From assembly GCA_003576855.1 (NCBI GenBank), contig QEVI01000029.1, positions 1-42,215 of the forward strand: DNA of 42,215 nt, written 5' to 3'. The translations under genes and the position numbers were made by a program. Position 1 is the stretch's first letter, and the number at the start of each line of letters is the position of its first letter. The notes under the pieces are model-generated. The model had not been told where the DNA came from and searched no databases. It saw nothing but the letters and a program-made list of their open reading frames with translations. The stretch comes from Planctomycetota bacterium. Lineage in GTDB: Bacteria > Planctomycetota > Planctomycetia > Pirellulales > Lacipirellulaceae. Positions 16,131 through 24,983 of the stretch are shown here, in pieces.

Positions 16131-16865
16131 ATGAACGAAACAGCGCTAGCGAATGGGGCCGTTCACGACCTGCGGCAGGCGCCGTCGCGCGAGCCGGCAA
16201 GGCGCCGTGCGCCTGTGCGGAGCGTTGCGAGCCGGCGCGGCGTCGAGCCGTTCGACGCCCTGTTGTGGCGGCTACAGGCCCGTCGTGCAGCCGGTGGGCC
16301 GGAAGCCGGCGTCGTCGGTATCACGGGATGTGAACCAGGCGCCGGCTGCTCGACGGTCGCGATGAACCTGGCCGTGCGGGCCAGCGAACTGGGCATGGGA
16401 CCGGTGCTGCTGGTCGAAACCGATGTCCAACGTCCGAAATTGCAGCGTCTTTGGCGATTAGCGCCGGGGGCGGGCCTGGCGGAGCTGTTCGACGGCGCTG
16501 CGTCGCTTGCCGATTGCCTGCGGGACGGGCCGGCGGCCGACCTGCATGTGCTGCCCGCCGCGGCCGGTCCCTTGCGGCGCCAGCCGACCTGGGAAACCGG
16601 CGTGGTAGATGGTTTGATCGCCGAGGCCGCCGCGGACCATAGCCTGGTGCTTTTCGATCTTCCCGCCGCGGACTGTTTGCAGCAATTCCTGATGGTCGCG
16701 CAGCGGCTCGACCAGGCCTTGCTCGTGGTGCGGGCCGAGCGCTCGCGGGGCCCCCAAGTGGAGCGTGCGGCGAATTGCCTGCTGGACGATGGCGTGCCGC
16801 TGTCGGGCGTCATACTCAACGGGCAGCGGAGTTATGGGCCGCAGTGGCTATTGCGGCGACTCTAA
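16131..16865 (+). CDS. CpsD/CapB-like polysaccharide ATPase with altered Walker A motif
   Basis: The start at 16131 has a GGAGGGG ribosome site 7 bases upstream. The 244-residue protein has the MinD/BY-kinase fold: GVVGITGCEPGAGCSTVAMN in the Walker A position, LLVETDVQRPKLQRL for Walker A' and HSLVLFDLPAADCL for Walker B. The Walker A lysine is replaced by cysteine (C73), and the first Walker A' aspartate by glutamate. The tyrosine cluster at the C-terminus of true BY-kinases is missing. It ends SYGPQWLLRRL with a single tyrosine. It probably still partners the Wzz-like protein encoded upstream, but canonical ATP hydrolysis and autophosphorylation are doubtful. Confidence 0.82.
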   Translation: MNETALANGAVHDLRQAPSREPARRRAPVRSVASRRGVEPFDALLWRLQARRAAGGPEAGVVGITGCEPGAGCSTVAMNLAVRASELGMGPVLLVETDVQRPKLQRLWRLAPGAGLAELFDGAASLADCLRDGPAADLHVLPAAAGPLRRQPTWETGVVDGLIAEAAADHSLVLFDLPAADCLQQFLMVAQRLDQALLVVRAERSRGPQVERAANCLLDDGVPLSGVILNGQRSYGPQWLLRRL

Positions 16866-16870
16866 TCTCG

Positions 16871-18304
16871 ATGTACGCACCTTCGACCGACAACTCGAAC
16901 CACGTGGGCGCCTCCTGGGGGGCCCGCTGCGCCGTCGCCATTGCGCTAGGCGCGGCGTTCTGGTTCGTCGGCCATTCCTTCACGGAGAGCCGGGTTACCC
17001 AGCGCCAAGGCTCGCTTCTGGCCAGCCGCGTGGAAAACCAGTTCGCGGAGCAGCAGAAGGTCACCAACATCGGCTCGGCGGCGGGGTACTTGCTGGTCGC
17101 GGCCGTCGGGGCGGCGTGTTGGATGACGGCGCCGCGCGTGGCCTGGGCGTGGCGGTCTCCGTTGATGTGGTTGGGCCTGGCGTACTTGCTGTGGTGCGTC
17201 GCGAGCATGGCGTGGTCGATCGAACCGTCCCTGTCGCTCCGCAAGCTGGCCATCCTGGGCTTCATGTACGTCGGCGCCGTGGGGTTGGCCTCGAGGTTCG
17301 ACTTGGACGACCTCGCGTGGATCACGGTGCTGACGTTTTTCGGTTATCTCGTCGTGGGAGTCGCGGCGGAGGCGGCATGCGGAACGCTGCGTCCGTGGAG
17401 CAACGGCTATCGGTTTTCGGGCACGTGCCATCCAAACGACCAAGGCTTGCAGTGTGCGCTGCTCGTGCTTACAGCGGGTTTCTTAACGTGGCGGCATCGC
17501 AGCCGCGTTTGGCTACAAGGGGCGCTCATTGCCGCGGGGCTCGCGGGACTGGCGATGACCAAGTCGCGCACGACGCTCGCCGCCTTGCTGGTCGCCGTCG
17601 GATTGGCGGCCGTCGTCCGCTGGCGAGGACCGCGACGGTGGATTGTCGTCTGCGGCGGGCTCTTGTTGACGTGCCTGGCCGGGCTCGCGGCGGCGTTCAG
17701 CTCCGTCGCCGCGCGGGACGGGCTGGCGGACGTCGCCGCCATGGGGCGGCGCGAGAACATCGGCACGCTTTCCGGCCGGCTGCCTTTGTGGAAGCAGGCG
17801 TGGATCGAAGCGCAAGACCGGTTGATCGCCGGCCATGGCTACGGCGCCTTCTGGCGGGAGCGAAACGTTTTGCGGTTCTCGAAGCGGTTTGCCTGGCACA
17901 TTCCGCACGCCCACAACGCGTACATCGACCATGTCCTGGCGACGGGGCTGGTCGGTCTGCTCCTGTTCCTGGCGTGGGTCATCACGGCGGCCGCGGCGGC
18001 GCTGCGGCGGGCCGAGCAGCCGGGCCGCGCAAGCTCATACCTGGTCGTGAGCCTGATTGCGTTTTCGTTGGTCCATGGCGTCAGCGAATCGAAGCTGCCC
18101 GGCGCGGGAATGGCGGGATTTGTGCTGTTGGCAGCGATCGCGTGCGTGACGCTGCACCGGCCGCAGCTCGAGGCCCAATTGGCGGCCGAGCCGATGGAGC
18201 CGACGCCCGGGCTGCGGCCGTGGCGGCTGGGCTCGTGCGGCTGGCAGCCCGCCGGCGCACCGCGGTGGCCATCCATGCCGACGCCGGCGAGGGGCGGCCG
18301 ATGA
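16871..18304 (+). CDS. O-antigen ligase/polymerase family protein (Wzy-like)
   Basis: This 477-residue protein has about ten hydrophobic membrane segments. The Wzy_C-type features are seen in the second half: FSGTCHPNDQGLQCALL, TKSRTTLAALLVAVGLAAVV, a periplasmic loop with LSGRLPLWKQAWIEA, GHGYGAFW and HIPHAHNAYIDHVLATGLVG. In this position of a Wzx/Wzy locus it is the best candidate polymerase of lipid-linked repeat units, though ligases share the same motifs. The start at 16871 lies 5 bases after the previous stop. An earlier in-frame ATG at 16775 would overlap the ATPase gene. Its stop overlaps the next ATG (ATGA at 18301-18304). Confidence 0.87.
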   Translation: MYAPSTDNSNHVGASWGARCAVAIALGAAFWFVGHSFTESRVTQRQGSLLASRVENQFAEQQKVTNIGSAAGYLLVAAVGAACWMTAPRVAWAWRSPLMWLGLAYLLWCVASMAWSIEPSLSLRKLAILGFMYVGAVGLASRFDLDDLAWITVLTFFGYLVVGVAAEAACGTLRPWSNGYRFSGTCHPNDQGLQCALLVLTAGFLTWRHRSRVWLQGALIAAGLAGLAMTKSRTTLAALLVAVGLAAVVRWRGPRRWIVVCGGLLLTCLAGLAAAFSSVAARDGLADVAAMGRRENIGTLSGRLPLWKQAWIEAQDRLIAGHGYGAFWRERNVLRFSKRFAWHIPHAHNAYIDHVLATGLVGLLLFLAWVITAAAAALRRAEQPGRASSYLVVSLIAFSLVHGVSESKLPGAGMAGFVLLAAIACVTLHRPQLEAQLAAEPMEPTPGLRPWRLGSCGWQPAGAPRWPSMPTPARGGR

Positions 18305-19191
18305 ATGCTCGTCGAGACAACGACGTGGCCGTCCTGATGACGTGCTTCAACCGTCGCGAGTTGACGCTACGCTGCCTGCGATCGTTATATGCGCAGGAGC
18401 CTCCGCCGGGATACTCGCTGCGGGTGCTGCTCACCGACGACGGCAGCACCGACGGCACCGGCGACAGCGTCCGCGCCCAGTTTCCGCAAGTCGCCGTCTT
18501 GCAAGGCGACGGCACGCTGTACTGGTGCGGCGGCACGATGATGGCCTGGAACGCCGCCCGACCGGCGGCCTTCTATTTATGGCTCAACGACGACGTGGTG
18601 TTGCTGCCGGGAGCGCTCCGCACGTTGATCGGCGTCTACGAGACGAGCGGCGCGGCCGCCACGATCGTCGTCGGCGCGACACGCGATCCGCTGCTGGGCA
18701 AAACGGTTACGGGCGGCATGCGGCGCCAGTCGTGGTACAAGTGCAGCCTCATGGAACCGGCCGATCGTGCCGCGCCGTGCGACAGCTTTAACGGCAACAT
18801 CGTGCTCGTGCCGCGAGCAGCGGAAGACCGAATCGGGGCGCTGGCGCCGAGTTTCACGCATTACTTCGGCGACGCCGACTATGGCATTCGCGCCCGCAAG
18901 GCGGGTATTCCGGTCCTGTTGGCGCCGGGCCACCTGGGTGAATGCCGGCTAAATACGCGGACCAACACGTCGTTCGACGCCAGCTTGTCGCTTCGCCAGC
19001 GTTGGCAAAACATGTTTGGCCCCAAGGGATACCGCCGCGCCGACGAGTGGTGGGCGTTCGTGCATGCGCACGCCCCGCGTCCCAAGGCGCTGTACTGGCT
19101 GGCGCCATATGCGCTGTTCGGGGTCGAGTGCCTGCTTGGCGGACGGGTGATTCTCCGCCGCGACGTGAACACGGAAATGGTCGCCGAGTGA
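18301..19191 (+). CDS. Family 2 glycosyltransferase
   Basis: This 296-residue cytoplasmic GT-A enzyme begins with NDVAVLMTCFNRRELTLRCL. It has the nucleotide-sugar motif LLTDDGSTDGTGDSV, the central YLWLNDDVVLLPGAL (the DxD-like metal site) and FTHYFGDADYGIRARKAGI, which in this group holds the catalytic base (ED/DAD-like). The LYWCGGTMMAWNAA segment resembles rhamnosyltransferase-type GT2 enzymes. It should add one sugar to the lipid-linked repeat unit. The donor and acceptor are unknown. It is coupled to the polymerase gene by an ATGA overlap. Confidence 0.88.
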   Translation: MNARRDNDVAVLMTCFNRRELTLRCLRSLYAQEPPPGYSLRVLLTDDGSTDGTGDSVRAQFPQVAVLQGDGTLYWCGGTMMAWNAARPAAFYLWLNDDVVLLPGALRTLIGVYETSGAAATIVVGATRDPLLGKTVTGGMRRQSWYKCSLMEPADRAAPCDSFNGNIVLVPRAAEDRIGALAPSFTHYFGDADYGIRARKAGIPVLLAPGHLGECRLNTRTNTSFDASLSLRQRWQNMFGPKGYRRADEWWAFVHAHAPRPKALYWLAPYALFGVECLLGGRVILRRDVNTEMVAE

Positions 19192-19213
19192 AAGGCTTAC
19201 AGGCGCCGTCGCC

Positions 19214-20611
19214 ATGAACATCCCCGCGTTCAACAAATCGACAGCGGCGCTCACGGCCGCGGCAATCGCCGACCGCGGGCTGCTGGGCGTCGCAACGCTG
19301 CTGACGACAGTGCTCATCGGCCGCTGGGCGGGACCGGAGGAGCTTGGCCTGTTCTCGCTGTTCTTTCCGGTCGCGTTCGCGGCAATTGCGTTGCAGGAGT
19401 CGCTCATCACGGCGCCGTACACGGTCTTTGCGGCCGAGTGCGCAGGCGCGGAGGACCGCCGCGCTTACCTCGGCAGCGTGCTGGTGCATACGGGGGCGTT
19501 GGCCGCGGCGCTGGGCGGCGTGTTCGCCGTGGCGGCGCTCGCGCTATGGCTTGCGGGGCACCCGGCGTATGCGGCGGCGGCGGGAGTGCTTGCGCCTGTG
19601 GCCCCCTGCGTCTTGTTGCGGGAATTCGCCAGGCGAGTCGTCTATGCGGATTTGAACCCGCAGATTGCCGTGGCGGTCAGCGGCGGCGCCAGCGTTTTGC
19701 AGCTAATTGCCATGGCGGCGCTACACGCCGGCGGCCGGCTGTCTGCCGTATCGGCGTTTGTGGCGATCGGCGCGTCGAGCTTGCTGGTCGGCGCTGCGTG
19801 GACGGTGCTGTCGGGCAAGCGAATCACCGTTCGCCGCGACTTGGTTAAAGGCCATTTCTCGCGGAACCTGCACATGGGACGGTGGATCGCGGCCGCCCAA
19901 GTCGGCGACGTCGTCCGCATCCACATGTTCCCCTGGCTGCTCGCGTTGGCGTTGGATGAGAGCAGCGTCGGCGTGTACGCCGCGTGTGCGGCCATCGCCG
20001 GCCTGTCCGGCCCGCTGCAGATCGCCATTAGCAGCATCCTGTTGCCCAAGTTCGCCTTGGTCGAGGCGCGGGGCGGCATGGGGGCCGCCGACCGACTCAT
20101 GTGGCAAGCGACCGGCTGGATGGTCGCCGCGATGGCGTTGTTCACGCTGGCCATCGGCAGCGTCAGCGGCCAGGTTGTGCCTTTTCTCTACGGAGCGGCA
20201 TACCTGGGAGCGCAGACGCCGCTGGTGCTGTTGCTCATGGCGCAACTGGTAATCGGGGTATCAATGCCGGCGGCCCGCGCACTGGTTGCGCTGCGTCGGC
20301 CGGACCTCGACTTCATCACGCACATGGCGGGGATTGGCGCCAATCTCTTCCTCGGAGCGCCGCTGGTGCTATTGCAGGGCGTCGAAGGAGCGGCGGCGGC
20401 GGCGCTCATTGGGGCGGCTGTGAAAGCTGCGCTGACGGCCGCATTTTACTCCCGCGAGCTGCGCGGCGGGCGTCTTGGCAGCGCGGCGGCGGAAGTGCAG
20501 GCGGTTTCCCTGCCGGTGGCGCCGCTGCCCGCGACCGCGGTCATCGGCGCGCCGCGTGGAAGCTACGCGGCTGCAACGACGTCGCACAACTGGGCGGAGG
20601 ATCGTTCGTGA
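19214..20611 (+). CDS. Wzx-type polysaccharide flippase
   Basis: This 465-residue membrane protein has about 12 hydrophobic segments and the MATE/Wzx pattern: an N-terminal TAAAIADRGLLGVATLLTTV, GRWAGPEELGLFSLFFPVAF, ESLITAPYTVFAAECAG, a central RNLHMGRWIAAAQVGDVVRI and FLYGAAYLGAQTPLVLLLMA. It is expected to flip undecaprenyl-linked repeat units across the inner membrane for polymerisation. It follows the GT2 gene by 22 bases. Its TGA overlaps the GTG start of the following glycosyltransferase. Confidence 0.9.
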   Translation: MNIPAFNKSTAALTAAAIADRGLLGVATLLTTVLIGRWAGPEELGLFSLFFPVAFAAIALQESLITAPYTVFAAECAGAEDRRAYLGSVLVHTGALAAALGGVFAVAALALWLAGHPAYAAAAGVLAPVAPCVLLREFARRVVYADLNPQIAVAVSGGASVLQLIAMAALHAGGRLSAVSAFVAIGASSLLVGAAWTVLSGKRITVRRDLVKGHFSRNLHMGRWIAAAQVGDVVRIHMFPWLLALALDESSVGVYAACAAIAGLSGPLQIAISSILLPKFALVEARGGMGAADRLMWQATGWMVAAMALFTLAIGSVSGQVVPFLYGAAYLGAQTPLVLLLMAQLVIGVSMPAARALVALRRPDLDFITHMAGIGANLFLGAPLVLLQGVEGAAAAALIGAAVKAALTAAFYSRELRGGRLGSAAAEVQAVSLPVAPLPATAVIGAPRGSYAAATTSHNWAEDRS

Positions 20612-21873
20612 AGATACTTCTCTGCCATACGTATTACCTGCAGCGCGGCGGCGAGGACTGCTGCTACGAAGAAGAGCGGGATTACCTCCGCGCTCACGGA
20701 CACAGCGTCATCGAGTACGTCCGTCACAACGGCGAGATGACGAGGATGGGCCCGCTCTCGGCCGCGGCGACTACCATCTGGAGCCGCCGTGCAGCGCGAG
20801 AGATCGCCGCCCTGATCGACGACGAGCGGCCAGACGTCCTGCATTGCACGAACGCCTTTCCCACGATTTCGCCGGCGGCGTGCTACGTCGCCCATCGACG
20901 GGGCGTGCCGGTCGTGCAGGCGCTGCAGAACTACCGCTGGCTGTGCGCCAACGGCTACCTGATGCGCAGCGGCGGGCCATGCGAGCAATGCGTCAAGCGG
21001 CCTTTGCCCCTGGCGGCCGTGCGGCATCGCTGCTACCGCAACAGCTTTGCCGCCACGGCGGCAGTGGTCGCCATGCAGGCGGTGCACCACCGGTTTGGCC
21101 GGTATGCGTCGAAAGTCGATGCGTTTTTCGCGCCGACGCAGTTTGCGCGGCAGCGGTTCATCGAAGGCGGGTTTCCGCCCGAACGCACCCACGTGAAGTG
21201 GAATTTCGTCAGCCGCGACGCGGGCGTCGGCCGCGGCGACGGCGGCTACGTCATGTTCGCCGGCCGGCTATCGCCGGAGAAAGGCGTCGCGACGCTGTTG
21301 GAGGCCTGGCGGCGCGACCCCGCGTTGCCGCGGCTGGTGATCGCCGGCGACGGACCCCTGGCCGATGCCGTTCGCACGGCCGCGCTGCAAGACGGGCGGA
21401 TCGACTGGCGAGGAGCGGTTCCGCTGGGGGAGGTGCAAAAGCTGATGGGCGCCGCGGCTGCCGTGGTGATGCCGTCGGTCTGGTACGAGACGTTCGGCCG
21501 CACGATCGTCGAGGCGCTCTCCTGCGGGACGCCGGTGGTTGCTTCGCGGTTGGGGGCGATGGCCGAACTGGTGGAAGACGGCCGCACCGGCGTTCACTTC
21601 GCGCCGGCCAGCGCCGACGATCTGGCGTCGAAGGTGCGGGCGATCGTCGCGCTGCCGGCCGATCGGCTTGCGCACCTGCGACGAGCGGCGCGCAGCGCGT
21701 ACGAGTCGCGGTTTACGGCCGCCGCGAACTACCAACGATTGATGGAGATTTACGACTTGGCGGCCGCGCATACTCACAAGCGGCGCCGGCCGACGCACGA
21801 CTGGCGGCCGCCGCCGGCGCCGCAGTCCGGGCATGCAGCCGCTAACCCCGAGTTCGTGTTAATGGATGCCTAG
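20608..21873 (+). CDS. Family 4 glycosyltransferase (GT-B)
   Basis: The GTG start at 20608 overlaps the flippase TGA (GTGA) and has a GGAGG 7 bases upstream. The 421-residue enzyme has an N-terminal domain starting KILLCHTYYLQRGGEDCCYE. A conserved cysteine-rich patch follows (NYRWLCANGYLMRSGGPCEQ, CVKRPL). The C-terminal donor-binding domain has GYVMFAGRLSPEKGVATLLE, LVIAGDGPL, VVMPSVWYETFGRTIVEALS and CGTPVVASRLGAMAELVEDG, in which the E-x7-E motif is intact. It is a retaining cytoplasmic transferase acting on the lipid-linked oligosaccharide. The last 40 residues are a disordered Pro/Arg tail. Confidence 0.9.
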   Translation: MKILLCHTYYLQRGGEDCCYEEERDYLRAHGHSVIEYVRHNGEMTRMGPLSAAATTIWSRRAAREIAALIDDERPDVLHCTNAFPTISPAACYVAHRRGVPVVQALQNYRWLCANGYLMRSGGPCEQCVKRPLPLAAVRHRCYRNSFAATAAVVAMQAVHHRFGRYASKVDAFFAPTQFARQRFIEGGFPPERTHVKWNFVSRDAGVGRGDGGYVMFAGRLSPEKGVATLLEAWRRDPALPRLVIAGDGPLADAVRTAALQDGRIDWRGAVPLGEVQKLMGAAAAVVMPSVWYETFGRTIVEALSCGTPVVASRLGAMAELVEDGRTGVHFAPASADDLASKVRAIVALPADRLAHLRRAARSAYESRFTAAANYQRLMEIYDLAAAHTHKRRRPTHDWRPPPAPQSGHAAANPEFVLMDA

Positions 21874-21916
21874 ACGTACGACTTCATTTTGTGGATCGCC
21901 GTAGTACTTCCCGTTC

Positions 21917-23665
21917 ATGTCAACAACTTTGCCAAAAAGCCGCCGTTTGCCCGCGTCCAACCATGGATCGCCGAGGGGTTCCTCGCCGTCGCTGCCGCGC
22001 GTGGATCTGTTCGGCGTCAAGGTGACGAAGGCCGACGAGGACGAGATTCTGGAGACGATCGTCCGGTGGGGAGTGGCGCGACGGCCCGCGACAGTTGACT
22101 TTTTCGGCGTGCACGGTCTTACCGAGGCCCGCCGAAACCCGGCGTTCCTAGCTGCGTTGAACCGGCTCGACGTTGTAACGTGCGACGGCCAGCCGATCCG
22201 CTGGGCGCTCAATCGATGGTACGACGCGGGAATCGCCCGGCGGGTTTACGGACCGACGATGACATTGCGGGTATGCGAAGCGGCGGCCCGCCTGGGGCTT
22301 TCGGTGTACTTCTACGGCAGTCGTCCTGAGGTCCTTGAGCGGCTGTGCGAGAACCTGCGGGAGCGTTTTCCGCGGCTGTCGATTGCGGGGGCCGAGTCGC
22401 CGCCGTTTCGTCCGCTTACAGCAGCCGAGCAAAACGCGACGGCTGACCGCATCAACGCCAGCGGCGCGGCGTTCGTGTTTATTGGTTTGGGCTGCCCCAA
22501 GCAGGAGTTGTTTGCGGCCGACATGGCGGATCGCATCGACGCGGTGCAGCTTTGCGTGGGCGCGGCGTTCGAGTTCCATGCGGGTACGGCGCGCATGGCC
22601 CCGCTGTGGATGCAGGACGCCGGGCTCGAATGGTTCTACCGCCTCTGCCGGGAACCGCGGCGCTTGTGGCGGCGATATCTTTTCGGCAACGCCAGCTTCA
22701 TTGGGCTGTGGTTACGCCGCGAACTGCTGCGATCGAGCGCCGGCGCCTCAGCATTCGTCGCCGCGGGGAGCGAGCAGGATGGTCTGGCTTTGCCAACCGC
22801 GTCCGCAGCGCTGACGGTCGCCGCGTGCGAACGAAGTGCGGCGGACGCCGGGCCGGCGCACGCCGCAACCGCGCAGCGGCAGGTCTCCGTCGTCGTGCCG
22901 CTGTACAACGAACGCGACTGCATCGAGACGCTGCTGACATCGTTGACCCGGCTCGAGCAGTCGCTCGCGGAGCGCTTCGGTTTTGAGTTTCTCCTGATTG
23001 ACGACGGCAGCACCGACGGTACGCCGGCGCTCGTCAAGACGGCAATCGACGGCAAGCAGCGGTTCCGCCTGATACAGCACGACGCCAACCGCGGGATTGC
23101 GGCAGCGATCCAGACGGGCCTTCGATCCGCCCAGTATGAGTTGGTCGCGTCGATCGATTGCGACGGGTCCTACGACGTCATGCTGCTGGCGGAGCTCATA
23201 CCGTTGCTCGACGAAGGCGTGGACCTGGTAACGGCTTCGCCGTATCACCCGCAGGGCGCCGTGGAGAACATACCGGCGTGGCGGCTGCGGCTGTCGCGAT
23301 CAGCGTCGCGATGCTATGGACTGGTATGCCGTAAGAAGCTGAGCTGCTACACGAGTTGCTTCCGCGTGTACCGGCGTTCGACGGTCGCGCCGATCGAGTT
23401 GGACAACGAGCGATTTGTCGGCGTCGCCGAACTACTCTGCAAGGTGTTGGAACGCGGAGGCTCCGTCGTCGAACATCCCGCCAGCCTGCGGCCGCGCGCC
23501 GCCGGGCGCTCGAAGATGCGCGTTGTGCGGGCGACGGCGGGACATTTGCGGCTGATTGTGAAACTTGGGCGTCGCCGTCTCTGGCCCGGACGGCGCATCC
23601 CCCCGCTGGCGACGGCAGCGACGCACGACGGAGCGGCGGCGCGTCGAACGTCGCCCGGCGCGTGA
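21917..23665 (+). CDS. Fused WecG/TagA (GT26) and family 2 glycosyltransferase
   Basis: This 582-residue protein holds two enzymes. Residues about 28-270 match the WecG/TagA/CpsF family: VDLFGVKVTKADEDEILETI, VTCDGQPIRWALNRW, RVYGPTMTLRVCEAAARLGL, FYGSRPEVLERL and FIGLGCPKQELFAADMAD. An Ala-rich linker follows (about 275-318). Residues about 320-560 are a DPM1-like GT2 domain: VSVVVPLYNERDCIETLLTS, LLIDDGSTDGTPALV, HDANRGIAAAIQTGL and SIDCDGSYDVMLL. In other species the two are usually separate genes. The fusion would place two sugar additions in one polypeptide. No frameshift is needed to explain it. Confidence 0.88.
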   Translation: MSTTLPKSRRLPASNHGSPRGSSPSLPRVDLFGVKVTKADEDEILETIVRWGVARRPATVDFFGVHGLTEARRNPAFLAALNRLDVVTCDGQPIRWALNRWYDAGIARRVYGPTMTLRVCEAAARLGLSVYFYGSRPEVLERLCENLRERFPRLSIAGAESPPFRPLTAAEQNATADRINASGAAFVFIGLGCPKQELFAADMADRIDAVQLCVGAAFEFHAGTARMAPLWMQDAGLEWFYRLCREPRRLWRRYLFGNASFIGLWLRRELLRSSAGASAFVAAGSEQDGLALPTASAALTVAACERSAADAGPAHAATAQRQVSVVVPLYNERDCIETLLTSLTRLEQSLAERFGFEFLLIDDGSTDGTPALVKTAIDGKQRFRLIQHDANRGIAAAIQTGLRSAQYELVASIDCDGSYDVMLLAELIPLLDEGVDLVTASPYHPQGAVENIPAWRLRLSRSASRCYGLVCRKKLSCYTSCFRVYRRSTVAPIELDNERFVGVAELLCKVLERGGSVVEHPASLRPRAAGRSKMRVVRATAGHLRLIVKLGRRRLWPGRRIPPLATAATHDGAAARRTSPGA

Positions 23666-23775
23666 CGACCGCGTCGCAGCGCTTCGACCGTGAGGCGCCG
23701 GCGCGTCGCCGCGAAACTGATTGGCTGCTAACGCACACGACCCTTTGAAATCCATTTTGTACGAGACAACTGCCC

Positions 23776-24983
23776 ATGCCAACGAATCTGCCTGCGCTTG
23801 ATCGCATTACGTTGCCGTCCGACCAAGATGCCACGGGCCGCGAGCTCGGCGACGACGAGATGATCCAACTCGCCGCCGCCATTGAAAGCGGGACGCTCAC
23901 GAGAACGAGTTCGCCGCGTACCTGGGCGTCGATCACGCCTACGCGTGTTCGCACGGCACGGCTGCCGTGCACACGGCGCTGGCGGCCGTGGATCCGGAAC
24001 CGGGAGATGAGGTCGTGACCACGGCGATCACGGACATGGGGGCCATTACGCCGATTCTTTACCAAGCGGCGGTGCCGGTGTTCGCCGACGTCGATCCGCT
24101 TACGTACAACGTTACGGCGCGGACGATTGAGGAGGCGCTCAGCCCGCGCACCAAGGCGATTGTCGTCACCCATTTGTTCGGGAACCCATGCCGCATGGGC
24201 GAGATCATGGATCTCGCCCGCGCGCGCCGCATTCCGGTGATCGAGGATTGCGCCCAAGCGTTCGGGGCCGAGTGGAACGGGCGTAAGGTCGGCGTCTGGG
24301 GCGATATCGGCTGCTTCAGCTTGCAGCAAGGCAAGCATATCACGGCCGGCGAGGGGGGCCTGGTGACGACGAACGACCCCGAGCTTGCGCGCCGCATGTA
24401 CCTGTTCATCAACAAGGCTTGGGGATATGGGGACCGCAACCCCGATCACTACTTCTTGGCTTTGAACTATCGCATGAACGAGCTTACCGGAGCCGTGGCC
24501 GTGGCCCAACTGGCGAAGCTCGGCGAGTTCGTCGAGCGTCGCGTCAAGGCGGCGGCCCAACTTACGGCGGGGCTCAACGATCTGCCAGGCATTTCCACGC
24601 CGGCGGTCGATCGCCGCGCCAAACACACGTATTGGAAGTACTGCCTTCGCGTGGAAGGGGACCGGTTCGAAGGCGGGCTGGAGGGCTTGGCCCGCGGCTT
24701 GCGCGAGCGGGACATCCTTTGCGCGCCGCGCTACATTCAGAAGCCGGCTTTCGAGTGCCAGGTATTGAGCCAGCAGCGAACGTTCGGCAACAGCCGCTTT
24801 CCGTTCACGCTGGCCCGGCCCGAAGCCGTCGATTACCGCCGGGAAAGGTTTCCGGGGACGTACGAGGCGCTGGCGTCAGTCCTCGTACTGCCGCTCAACG
24901 AGAAGTACACCGATCAGCACGTAGCGTATGTGGTGGACGCAATTCGCGATGCAGTTCAACAGCTTTTGAGGGACAAGCCGTGA
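23776..24983 (+). pseudogene. DegT/DnrJ/EryC1 PLP aminotransferase, interrupted by a frameshifting deletion
   Basis: The N-terminal piece (from ATG 23776) reads to IESGTLT, and the rest is in another frame from ENEFAAYLGVDHAYACSHGT at 23901 to the stop at 24983. The family normally has about 10-12 residues between these parts (TKG..V..L type), which are missing. The junction therefore looks like a short deletion that also shifts frame. Elsewhere it is complete: VIEDCAQAFGAEWNG, the PLP lysine in CFSLQQGKHITAGEGG, and LNYRMNELTGAVAVAQL. Intact relatives (WbpE type) aminate nucleotide-linked 3-keto sugars. The following oxidoreductase and acetyltransferase fit that pathway. It may be a sequence error rather than a dead gene. 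Confidence 0.82.

Noticed and set aside
16765..18300. Upstream extension of the GT2 frame (16765-18300) as coding
   Set aside because: It is the out-of-frame shadow of the polymerase gene. The GT2 protein begins at the ATG overlapping the polymerase stop.
23196..24626. 476-codon minus-strand open frame across the GT2 fusion and aminotransferase
   Set aside because: It crosses two well-supported plus-strand genes, has low-complexity Arg/Ala composition and no family signature.
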